From CAYSNP01 sp050945855 (GTDB taxonomy: Bacteria; Bacillota; Clostridia; Christensenellales; DTU072): DNA of 5,192 nucleotides. Of this stretch, positions 1-5,192 are shown piece after piece. Within the stretch, counting starts at the first letter, position 1. Each line of letters opens with the position of its first letter. The stretch covers positions 1 to 5,192 of the forward strand of contig JBMNTS010000059.1 of NCBI GenBank assembly GCA_050945855.1. The letters are read 5' to 3'. The position numbers were made by a program, and so were the translations under genes. Under the pieces are notes generated by a model, which ran no database searches, was not told the DNA's origin, and saw nothing but the letters and a program-made list of their open reading frames with translations.

Positions 1-1
1 C

Positions 2-904
2 ACCAGCAACGTGCTTACAGGACAACTGTTTGACGTAAAGGTTACGGGCACTCACGCGCATAGCTGGGTAATGAGCTTTGAGGACGAGTTAAGCGCGTTT
101 ATGGCGTACGCCAAGGCTTATCCGGATAGCTGCCTGCTTCTTGTGGATACTTACGACACGCTGAAAAGCGGCGTGCCTAACGCCATTAAGGTATTTGACT
201 ATCTTAAAGCCAAAGGGCATAAGCCGCTGGGCATCCGCCTTGACAGCGGAGATTTGGCGTATCTGTCCAAAAAGGCAAGGGCTATGCTGGACGCCGCAGG
301 GCATACGGATGTCAAGATTTTCGCGAGCGGCGATATAGACGAGGACATACTGCGCTCATTGTATCTTCAGGGCGCGAAAATTGACGTATGGGGCATAGGC
401 ACCCGCCTTATCACTTCTTATGACAATCCCTCTTTGGGCGGCGTATACAAGATGAGCGCGATTTACAAAAACGGCGAGGAAATTCCCAAGATAAAGATAT
501 CGGACGCCGCGGACAAAATCACCAACCCGGGCAACAAAACCACCTATCGAATTTATGACGAGCGCGGCTACGCCGCGGCCGATCTGATAGCGCTGAAAAG
601 CGAGAAATTTGACACCTCAAAGCCGCTGACTGTCTTTCACCCCATCGAAACCTACAAAAAGACCACATTTGAAACCTACTCAATGCGCGACCTAATGGAG
701 GAAGTGTATATCGGAGGCAAACAGGTATATTTTTCTCCTTCGGTATCCGAGATTGCCGCCTACCATAACCGGGTCAAGAAAGAATTTTACGAGGAAAATA
801 TCCGCACGATAAACCCTCACACCTATAAGGTGGACCTTTCGGACGGGCTTTACGAATTAAAAACAAGGCTATTGTTTGAGGCCGCCCAAAACCCCAAAAA
901 ATAA
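2..904 (+). CDS. pncB: Nicotinate phosphoribosyltransferase, C-terminal 300 residues (5' truncated by window edge)
   Basis: This enzyme of the Preiss-Handler NAD salvage pathway joins nicotinate to PRPP, with ATP hydrolysis, giving nicotinate mononucleotide in the cytoplasm. The frame is already open at base 2 and reads TSNVL, the family's conserved TSN motif, so the GTG at 11 is internal and not the start. Seen in order (visible residue 1 = Thr at 2-4): GTHAHSW at 16-22, whose second His (codon 59-61) matches the autophosphorylated active-site His of the family; GIRLDSGDL (codons from about 230), a core barrel motif; FASGDIDED; and GIGTRL (390-407), matching the phosphate-binding turn. The C-terminal part contains FHPIETYKK and an end rich in charged residues. 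Family members are usually near 480-490 residues, so roughly 180-190 are missing on the left. No clear intrinsic terminator follows; a 4-bp hairpin at 933-943 is weak. The family call is near certain; pncB is the common bacterial symbol. Confidence 0.95.
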   Translation, partial: TSNVLTGQLFDVKVTGTHAHSWVMSFEDELSAFMAYAKAYPDSCLLLVDTYDTLKSGVPNAIKVFDYLKAKGHKPLGIRLDSGDLAYLSKKARAMLDAAGHTDVKIFASGDIDEDILRSLYLQGAKIDVWGIGTRLITSYDNPSLGGVYKMSAIYKNGEEIPKIKISDAADKITNPGNKTTYRIYDERGYAAADLIALKSEKFDTSKPLTVFHPIETYKKTTFETYSMRDLMEEVYIGGKQVYFSPSVSEIAAYHNRVKKEFYEENIRTINPHTYKVDLSDGLYELKTRLLFEAAQNPKK

Positions 905-941
905 TACGACAAAATCAGGCAAAATAATCCGGCAGGCAACC

Positions 942-970
942 TGTTTAATTAATATTATTCAGGTTATAAT
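942..970 (+). promoter_or_regulatory. Candidate sigma-A promoter with perfect -10 box for the coiled-coil gene
   Basis: A perfect TATAAT lies at 965-970. The hexamer 17 bp upstream (TGTTTA, 942-947) is a poor -35 match, and no TG extension precedes the -10. Transcription from this box would start about 976-978, essentially on the ATG at 977. The mRNA would then be leaderless or almost so. No good Shine-Dalgarno sequence is present: the nearest purine run is AGG at 961-963, 13 nt before the ATG and inside the promoter. The -10 match is seen directly; promoter function is inferred, and in A+T-rich DNA a TATAAT can occur by chance. Confidence 0.45.
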
Positions 971-976
971 TTTGCT

Positions 977-1579
977 ATGAAAAAACTATTTGCGAGATTC
1001 AGAAAAAAGAAAGAAGAGGAAAGAGCGGGCGACCTGGCGGTAATGCGCGAGCAAACCATGCGCATTCAGGAATTAAAGAGAGAAAATTCGGATTTACTCT
1101 CTAAGTTGGAGGAATTCAGGAAAAAAGAGGAAAGCATCACCAACGCCATAAATTTCGCCCAGAAGGAAGCGGAAAGGCTTATTAAGGAAAGCCGCGACCG
1201 CTACGCGCTGGAATGCGAAAGGCTGAAAAGCTTCCGGGCAAAATGGGTGGGATACGTCGGCGTGGTGCAAAAAAACGGAAAGCTTGCGGAAGAATTTGAG
1301 GAAAGCAACAGAATGCTGAAAGAGTGCCAGATAGAGCTGGAAGAAATGATTTATAAAGACCTTATGGGCAAGAACCCCATAGACGAGGTCAAACAGGATT
1401 ACTATGAGGAGCGGGCAAGAATAGACGCCGAGCCCGCTCTTAATTATCGGCATATCTTAAAAGAAAAGGAAGAAAAGGACGCGCCGATAACAATAGACCT
1501 TAAGCAGGCCGCCAACGAAAAGATGAGCAAGACGGAACTGGAACAGTTGATAAAGCAGATAGAAAGCATAAACGTATAA
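977..1579 (+). CDS. DivIVA-like coiled-coil protein lacking the usual N-terminal membrane-binding domain
   Basis: The product is a 200-residue, very charged, mostly helical protein with no signal peptide or membrane segment. Residues 1-16 are strongly basic then acidic (a KKLFARFRKKK-type start). Residues about 28-90 form a coiled coil with heptad-like leucines. The stretch from KLEEFRKKEESI through AQKEAERLIKE (43-71) resembles the second coiled coil of DivIVA/GpsB-type proteins, whose typical form is KREESI..AL..AQ..A..I. A less regular region (91-170) and a short amphipathic helix (TELEQLIKQIESI, 187-199) follow. DivIVA proteins mark cell poles or division sites by binding curved membrane through an N-terminal domain with a DI..K.F motif; that domain is absent here. 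The basic N-terminus could substitute for it, which is speculation. ATG 977 is the first start after an in-frame stop at 950-952; the next Met (1043) has no closely spaced ribosome binding site either. The coding frame is credible from length and composition; the DivIVA link is tentative. Confidence 0.75.
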   Translation: MKKLFARFRKKKEEERAGDLAVMREQTMRIQELKRENSDLLSKLEEFRKKEESITNAINFAQKEAERLIKESRDRYALECERLKSFRAKWVGYVGVVQKNGKLAEEFEESNRMLKECQIELEEMIYKDLMGKNPIDEVKQDYYEERARIDAEPALNYRHILKEKEEKDAPITIDLKQAANEKMSKTELEQLIKQIESINV

Positions 1580-1701
1580 TTTCCTTCAGCGTATTATTCT
1601 CACGATAACATTCTAAGTTAAAGACGCGGCAATTGCTTGTCGTTAAATTCCCCGTTATTTTTGAAAAATGCCATTTTTTTCTAAAATCAAAAGCTAATCA
1701 G

Positions 1702-1730
1702 TTGCATTTTTTCATTTAAAAGGATAAAAT
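1702..1730 (+). promoter_or_regulatory. Probable sigma-A promoter of the GAPDH gene
   Basis: TTGCAT at 1702-1707 is followed, after exactly 17 bp, by TAAAAT at 1725-1730. This is a good housekeeping -10 with a -35 that keeps the TTG core. Predicted transcription start is about 1737, giving a leader of some 30 nt that contains the ribosome binding site. The surrounding gap (1580-1766) is A+T-rich and holds no other convincing signal. I saw no CggR-type operator or riboswitch there. Confidence 0.6.
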
Positions 1731-1751
1731 AATATTGATTAAAATTAATAT

Positions 1752-1757
1752 AAGGAG
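1752..1757 (+). promoter_or_regulatory. Ribosome binding site of the GAPDH gene
   Basis: AAGGAG, a near-perfect anti-16S match, sits 9 nt before the ATG at 1767. It fixes that start and fits a highly expressed glycolytic gene. Confidence 0.85.
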
Positions 1758-1766
1758 AAAAAATAA

Positions 1767-2780
1767 ATGGCAAAGATAAAAGTAGGCATTAACGGATTCG
1801 GAAGAATAGGACGTTTGGTTTTCCGCGCGGCATGCAAGAGAGACAACATTCAGATCGTAGGAATAAATGACCCTTTTATTGATTTGGAATATATGCAATA
1901 CATGCTCAAGTATGACTCCGTGCATGGCAAATTTGAGGGCGAAATCAGCGCCAAGGACGGCAAGCTGGTAGTAAACGGCAACGAAATAACGGTCTTTGCG
2001 GAAAAAGACCCCGCCAACATTGACTGGGCGGGCTGCGGAGCGGAATATATAGCCGAGGCAACCGGCGTATTCACCACCATACCCAAGGCGGAAGCGCATC
2101 TTGCGGCAGGCGCCAAAAAGGTAGTTATCACCGCTCCTTCCTCGGACGCTCCCATGTTTGTTATGGGCGTAAACCAGGACAAGTACACCAGCGATATGAA
2201 GATAGTGTCCAACGCAAGCTGCACCACCAACTGCCTTGCTCCTCTTGCCAAGGTTGTTCATGACAATTTCGGCATACTGGAAGGTCTTATGACCACCGTT
2301 CACTCGATCACCGCTACGCAAAAGACGGTTGACGGTCCTTCCAACAAGGACTGGAGAGGCGGCAGAGCGGCAGGCGGCAACATTATTCCCTCCTCCACCG
2401 GCGCGGCAAAAGCAGTGGGCAAGGTTATTCCCGAGCTTAACGGCAAACTTACCGGTATGGCTTTCCGCGTACCCACCCTGGACGTATCCGTTGTGGACCT
2501 TACGGTAAGACTTGCCAAACCCGCCACTTACGAGGACATCAAAGACGCCATAAAGAAGGCAAGCCAGACTTACATGAAAGGCGTTTTGGCTTATACCGAA
2601 GATATGGTAGTATCCTCCGACTTTGTGGGAGAAACCAATACTTCCATATTTGACGCCAAAGCGGGCATAGCTTTATCCGATACCTTTGTCAAGCTGGTCA
2701 GCTGGTACGACAACGAAATGGGCTATAGCAACAAGGTGCTGGATTTAATCGCTCACATGGCAACGGTAGACGCAAAGTAA
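1767..2780 (+). CDS. gap: Glyceraldehyde-3-phosphate dehydrogenase, type I, NAD-dependent
   Basis: This cytoplasmic tetrameric glycolytic enzyme oxidises glyceraldehyde 3-phosphate to 1,3-bisphosphoglycerate with NAD+ and phosphate. It is complete at 337 residues, the usual family length. The Rossmann fold opens with GINGFGRIGR (7-16). NDP (34-36) puts Asp35 at the position that holds the NAD adenosine ribose and favours NAD over NADP. The active site is SNASCTTNC (148-156) with catalytic Cys152 and partner His179 (TTVHS). The S-loop (KTVDGPS..DWRGGRAA, 186-202) and WYDNE..Y (313-320) complete the fold. The GPS..DWRGGR S-loop and the NDPFIDLEYM segment resemble the E. coli GapA and eukaryotic GapC type rather than Bacillus GapA, whose S-loop carries a DLRRARAA-type sequence. 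A consensus-like promoter and AAGGAG site precede it. No pgk or tpiA follows; a terminator and a convergent gene do, so it appears monocistronic. Confidence 0.98.
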   Translation: MAKIKVGINGFGRIGRLVFRAACKRDNIQIVGINDPFIDLEYMQYMLKYDSVHGKFEGEISAKDGKLVVNGNEITVFAEKDPANIDWAGCGAEYIAEATGVFTTIPKAEAHLAAGAKKVVITAPSSDAPMFVMGVNQDKYTSDMKIVSNASCTTNCLAPLAKVVHDNFGILEGLMTTVHSITATQKTVDGPSNKDWRGGRAAGGNIIPSSTGAAKAVGKVIPELNGKLTGMAFRVPTLDVSVVDLTVRLAKPATYEDIKDAIKKASQTYMKGVLAYTEDMVVSSDFVGETNTSIFDAKAGIALSDTFVKLVSWYDNEMGYSNKVLDLIAHMATVDAK

Positions 2781-2798
2781 TACTAATTATGATAAATC

Positions 2799-2830
2799 AA
2801 AAACGCCGGAAGCGATTCCGGCGTTTTTTT
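2799..2830. terminator. Strong bidirectional rho-independent terminator between convergent genes
   Basis: A perfect inverted repeat has arms CGCCGGAA (2804-2811) and TTCCGGCG (2816-2823) with a GCGA loop. It is flanked by AAAAA (2799-2803) on the left and seven T (2824-2830) on the right. Read rightward it ends the GAPDH transcript 19 nt after its stop codon. Read leftward the A-run becomes a T-run, and it can end the SipL-like transcript about 16 nt after that gene's stop. The GNRA-type loop adds stability. Confidence 0.93.
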
Positions 2831-2845
2831 ATAAGATAATATTCC

Positions 2846-4330
2846 TTAATCCAGCATCCTGTAATATATTATCTTCTCCCCGCCTTTAAGCGGCAGTTGT
2901 AAGTCCCTGTTTGCCGCAAGCAGCTTATCGCTTTCCACATTGAGCAGCTTGGATATCTTCCAGAGGTCATCGTCAGGCCCTGCAATCACGCAGGTAATGG
3001 CGTAGTCGGACTTTTCTTTTTCCTCGCCCGTAACCGCCTCGCTGATTAATTCAAGCGCGCCCGGCGTGCGCGAGCTTGCGGCAATCGCCAAATCCATGGT
3101 TATCTCTATGCCTCTGTTATGCTTAAGTTTATAGCCTATGGTGGCAACCTGGGCTTGAAGGCAGTCCAGCTGCCGGGATACTAGTTCAAAGGGCGCCTTA
3201 AACTGGTAGGGCACTTCCGCGGTTACCCTTTCGATTTTATCGTTTTCATTTACATAAATAGTAGCACAGGATACAATTCCCTCCACATTTGATTTATCTG
3301 CGGAGCTTAAGTTTATTGCGCCTATGGAAGGGGACAGCGCAAACAGCACGCTTTTTACGGGAGGGGATTCCGCGGGTATTTCTATATTGGATACCACTTT
3401 TTCCGTAAAGTAAATGGTATCATGGATGGTATCCATGGCGTATTCTTCCTTTTTCAGAGCGCATTCGTAATCTATGGAATAAGCGTCCGTAATTACTTGC
3501 ACGCTGCCCCTGCAGGCCGCCATGCAGGATAGCTTTATGGTAAAGGAAACAGCGCATTCCTTGCCCCGTTTGGTCTCCACAAGTTTAGCCCCGTCGCTCG
3601 CGACCATAGCCACCGCGCACACTCTGGTGTCAAGGTTGATATCCTCGGAGATTATCTCGCCGCTGAAATCGTTTATGTACTCTTTGCTTTTGAGCGCGCC
3701 GTCCGCCATGTAAAACACAAGGGTTATGGCCTGCCCCTGTATGGTTATTATTTCGTTGCCCTGCATAACTCTGGTAATTACCGCCTTAGTGGAGGAGCAT
3801 AGGATTCTGTTGCAGTTGTCGTCTATATCCATATTGTCCGTAAATTCTATAACGCAGTCGGGTAAGGCAATCATATTCTGGTAGCTTATCATATCTTTGC
3901 GGCAAAGCACCTCCCTGCATTCGCTGTCCATTATGGAAATCTGCCTTTTTACGATATAACAGCCCGCCAGCTCCAGCGTCGCCCTCGCCTTTACGTTGGA
4001 TACGCCCATATAATCGGTATCCGCCACGGATATGGTAACCATAGAGTAGTCCTGAGGCGTAATCCCCGGCGCTTCCATAGTCTGCTCAAAATTCTGGACG
4101 CACTCCTCGCACCTCAAGGAATCCTCGCTGTCCATATAAATAATGTTAAAACAGACTCTTCCGCTCACTCTTATTTCGTCCATCAGCGTTTCGGTGCCCG
4201 TGATAAAAGCTTTTGCGCCGAGATTGACGATACTTGCGGCGTTGTCAAGCGAAAATTCGCAATCCATATAAAAGCCTTTGCTTTCCAGCTGCTTCTTTAC
4301 GTTAGCGTTGATATTAACAAAATCTGCCAT
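2846..4330 (-). CDS. SipL-like sporulation protein: repeated SPOCS (DUF3794) domains plus C-terminal LysM-like domain
   Basis: The protein has 494 residues and no signal peptide or membrane segment, so it is probably cytoplasmic. I recognise the layout as that of clostridial SPOCS/LysM proteins such as SipL of Clostridioides difficile. SipL binds SpoIVA in the mother cell and anchors the spore coat to the forespore. Three related beta-rich units appear at about 38-125 (GTETLMDEIRVSGRV then ADTDYMGVSNVKARATLEL), 178-270 (NEIITIQGQAITLVFYM) and 335-420 (SSADKSNVEGIVSCATIYV). The last 50 residues (about 445-491, with DDDLWKISKLLNVESDKLLAAN) look like a LysM fold; in SipL this domain is needed for SpoIVA binding. 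There are 18 cysteines (3.6%), spread over all units, which is high for a cytoplasmic protein. The ATG at 4330-4328 has AAGGGGG eight bases upstream. The family call is from memory of motifs; whether this is the true SipL orthologue or a paralogue cannot be settled here. Confidence 0.82.
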   Translation of the reverse strand: MADFVNINANVKKQLESKGFYMDCEFSLDNAASIVNLGAKAFITGTETLMDEIRVSGRVCFNIIYMDSEDSLRCEECVQNFEQTMEAPGITPQDYSMVTISVADTDYMGVSNVKARATLELAGCYIVKRQISIMDSECREVLCRKDMISYQNMIALPDCVIEFTDNMDIDDNCNRILCSSTKAVITRVMQGNEIITIQGQAITLVFYMADGALKSKEYINDFSGEIISEDINLDTRVCAVAMVASDGAKLVETKRGKECAVSFTIKLSCMAACRGSVQVITDAYSIDYECALKKEEYAMDTIHDTIYFTEKVVSNIEIPAESPPVKSVLFALSPSIGAINLSSADKSNVEGIVSCATIYVNENDKIERVTAEVPYQFKAPFELVSRQLDCLQAQVATIGYKLKHNRGIEITMDLAIAASSRTPGALELISEAVTGEEKEKSDYAITCVIAGPDDDLWKISKLLNVESDKLLAANRDLQLPLKGGEKIIYYRMLD

Positions 4331-4338
4331 AATATGGT

Positions 4339-4345
4339 CCCCCTT
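4339..4345 (-). promoter_or_regulatory. Ribosome binding site of the SipL-like gene
   Basis: On the - strand AAGGGGG lies 8 nt before the ATG. It is a slightly non-standard purine run (AAGG core) with ideal spacing, and it decides the start at 4330. Confidence 0.7.
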
Positions 4346-4356
4346 ACCGTATTAAT

Positions 4357-4385
4357 ACTTTATTACAGCGCTATAAGAAATATAA
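4357..4385 (-). promoter_or_regulatory. Candidate sporulation sigma-E-like promoter of the SipL-like gene
   Basis: On the - strand TTATATT (4385-4379) is followed after 14 nt by AATAAAGT (4364-4357). As I recall the sigma-E consensus (about TCATATT, N13-15, CATACAnT), the -35 matches 6 of 7 and the -10 matches 5 of 7 informative bases. The predicted start, near 4350, would place the ribosome binding site and ATG about 5 and 20 nt downstream, which is sensible. No better sigma-A promoter is visible between the upstream hairpin and the gene. The spacer contains a small dyad centred on AGCGCT. The match is seen; the sigma factor is inferred, and A+T-rich DNA makes chance matches likely. Confidence 0.4.
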
Positions 4386-4392
4386 CCTGCCC

Positions 4393-4427
4393 AAAAAAAT
4401 TTTATAGGCCCTCTGGGAGAGCCTATA
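4393..4427 (-). terminator. Probable intrinsic terminator of the glycine-rich protein gene
   Basis: Arms TATAGGC and GCCTATA (4421-4427 and 4403-4409) enclose an inner CTC/GAG pairing with one C-A mismatch and a 3-nt loop. On the - strand the hairpin is followed by three A and then seven T (4399-4393). It starts about 50 nt after the stop of the glycine-rich gene. It separates that gene from the SipL-like gene downstream. The displaced T-run makes it weaker than the 2799-2830 terminator. On the + strand there is no T-run after the hairpin, so it should act leftward only. Confidence 0.55.
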
Positions 4428-4478
4428 TTAATAAATGCGTAAAGCAGGAAAGATATTACTTTATAAACCGAATATCAA

Positions 4479-5192
4479 TCAAAAAAATTCGGGCAGAACG
4501 TTATTATAGCCAAAGCCGTCCGCACCCTCATAACCGTCCGTCCCGCGGTAGTTTTGATCCACATGATAACATCCCTCGCCGCCTTGACCGCCTTGACCGC
4601 CCTGCAATTCGGGTTCCGCCGCTCCTATCAGGATGCAGATTTGAGGACATCTGTAGCCGTCGCCGCCTCTGCCGCCGTTGCCGCCGTCCCCGTTTTTCCT
4701 AAGCCATGTGGAAGGGTCCAGAGGCTTGCTGGTTTTATATTCGCCGCCGTCGCCGCCGTCGCCGCCGTGGCCGCCCTCAAAAGCGAGGTTGTAAGCCCGC
4801 CTTATGACAAAGCCCAGCCGCGCCACAAGACCGCTGCCCCCTTCCCCGCCTTGCCCGCCTTTCCTGGAAGCGTTGCTGTCCGTGGAAGTGCTGCCGCTGT
4901 TGTTGCCATTGCCGCCGGGACCGCCTATGCAGACGAGGGAGTGTTCTTCCGCACCCTCCTTGGTGGAAGTTATTTCAATAAAATCTCCGCTTATACCGTG
5001 CCTTCCCTTGCCGCCTCTCAATTCGTTATTCCCTTTGACGACGATTTTAAGATAGCTGTTTACCGGCGCTTCTATGGCGGAATGAAAATCGGGCGCGTTA
5101 ATCTTAAGATTCTCGATAATCAGTATCAGCCTGTCCGCTCGGGAAGATATCGCGATAAATCCTTTTAGTGTTTGCGCCGTGTTTTGACCTAT
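4479..5192 (-). CDS. Glycine-rich, probable beta-helix protein, C-terminal 237 residues (5' end beyond the window)
   Basis: Function unknown. The frame is open from the right edge to the TGA at 4479-4481. The TTG at 5021 is an internal Leu codon, since 57 further codons upstream contain no stop. Residues 1-57 (from the edge) have a beta-helix rhythm: RLILIIENLKI, then a SAI turn, then SYLKIVVKGNNEL leading into RGG. After that, hydrophobic strands alternate with GGx clusters at about 60-66, 90-96, 112-121, 140-150, 168-179 and 198-207, followed by a looser GTDGYEGADGFG. Most clusters start 28-31 residues apart. This pattern is familiar from secreted or surface beta-helical proteins of gut bacteria, and GGx clusters can pack as polyglycine-II helices. 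The visible part has no LPxTG motif, anchor helix or S-layer domain; a signal peptide, if any, lies outside. Long frames on the + strand here (4554-5168, 4804-5055) are Ala/Pro-rich shadows of the GGC-type codons. The neighbouring SipL-like gene hints at, but does not show, a spore-surface role. Confidence 0.75.
   Translation of the reverse strand: MGQNTAQTLKGFIAISSRADRLILIIENLKINAPDFHSAIEAPVNSYLKIVVKGNNELRGGKGRHGISGDFIEITSTKEGAEEHSLVCIGGPGGNGNNSGSTSTDSNASRKGGQGGEGGSGLVARLGFVIRRAYNLAFEGGHGGDGGDGGEYKTSKPLDPSTWLRKNGDGGNGGRGGDGYRCPQICILIGAAEPELQGGQGGQGGEGCYHVDQNYRGTDGYEGADGFGYNNVLPEFF
4578..4925 (-). repeat. Imperfect 9-bp tandem repeats encoding GGx clusters
   Basis: Short tandem arrays recur inside the glycine-rich gene. 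On the + strand these are GCCGCCTTGACC-type units at about 4578-4604, GCCGCC with CTC or TTG spacers at about 4661-4687, GTCGCCGCC units at about 4739-4775, CCCGCCTTG units at about 4844-4859 and GCCGCCGGGACC at about 4911-4924. Each unit encodes Gly-Gly-x on the - strand. Neighbouring units within an array are nearly identical, while arrays differ from one another, which suggests local duplication after an older spread of the motif. Confidence 0.7.

Noticed and set aside
933..946. Small hairpin (CAGG, CAA, CCTG) followed by TTT after pncB, as a possible terminator
   Set aside because: Only four strong base pairs plus possible G-T pairs and a three-T run; too weak to call, and it overlaps the candidate promoter region.
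1664..1679. AAAAAT, GCC, ATTTTT inverted repeat before the GAPDH promoter, as a terminator for the coiled-coil gene
   Set aside because: The stem is all A-T with a 3-nt loop, so it is thermodynamically poor. Such repeats are expected by chance in this A+T-rich gap.
1716..2321. - strand frame of 201 codons opposite the 5' half of the GAPDH gene
   Set aside because: The + strand frame is an unmistakable GAPDH with all active-site residues, so the antisense frame is a by-product of its codon use.
2..2780. pncB, coiled-coil gene and gap as one NAD/glycolysis operon
   Set aside because: All three share a strand, but the gaps are 72 and 187 nt and each downstream gene has its own promoter-like sequence, so co-transcription is not supported.
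4481..4487. Seven-A run at the very end of the glycine-rich gene as a programmed frameshift or phase-variation site
   Set aside because: A shift here would change only the last residues and add at most about nine, without reaching any recognisable domain or anchor. It gives no support for a functional switch.
4334..4702. + strand frame of 122 codons starting near the SipL-like gene's ribosome binding site
   Set aside because: It runs through the promoter, the terminator hairpin and the end of the glycine-rich gene, lacks a ribosome binding site, and has no recognisable domain.
4804..5055. Pro/Leu-rich + strand frame of 83 codons
   Set aside because: Another shadow of the glycine-rich repeats; low complexity and no initiation signal.
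4554..5168. A 204-residue Ala/Val-rich + strand open frame, longer than the 180 codons counted from the TTG on the opposite strand
   Set aside because: It is the antisense of the GGx codons (GCC giving Ala), with low-complexity composition and no ribosome binding site at its start. Once the - strand frame is followed to the edge it has 237 codons, with better periodicity and its own terminator.

Overview
The window looks like a stretch of chromosome from a spore-forming, clostridial-type member of the Bacillota (Firmicutes). Three things suggest this: strong AAGGAG-type ribosome binding sites, simple A+T-rich intergenic regions with Gram-positive-style promoters and terminators, and a protein with SPOCS (DUF3794) and LysM-like regions resembling SipL, a spore-coat/cortex morphogenetic factor of Clostridia. 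I cannot assign a genus. There are no RNA genes, insertion sequences, CRISPR arrays or phage genes.

Layout. (1) The left edge holds the last 300 residues of nicotinate phosphoribosyltransferase (+ strand, cut at its 5' end). (2) A 72-nt gap carries a perfect TATAAT box just ahead of a gene for a 200-residue, highly charged coiled-coil protein with a DivIVA-like segment (+). (3) A 187-nt gap with a well-formed promoter leads to a complete glyceraldehyde-3-phosphate dehydrogenase gene (+). It ends at a strong, symmetrical terminator. (4) Converging on that terminator from the other strand is the 494-residue SipL-like gene (-), preceded by a possible sporulation (sigma-E-like) promoter. (5) Further right on the - strand is the 3' part of a gene for a glycine-rich, probably beta-helical protein. 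It is open to the window edge and is followed by a hairpin plus T-run.

How the genes relate. The left half is housekeeping: NAD salvage (nicotinate to NaMN) and NAD-dependent glycolysis, with a cytoskeletal or cell-pole-like coiled-coil gene between them. Each of the two later genes seems to have its own promoter, so this is probably not one operon. The right half is lineage-specific: a sporulation morphogenetic protein, and next to it a protein made of hydrophobic strands alternating with GGx-rich clusters. That last gene is the least ordinary object in the window. Its reading frame continues without a stop to the right edge, so its true start and any signal peptide lie outside. No coherent undescribed multi-gene system is visible. 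The items most worth a second look are the glycine-rich protein, the apparently leaderless DivIVA-like gene and the sigma-E-like promoter of the SipL-like gene.
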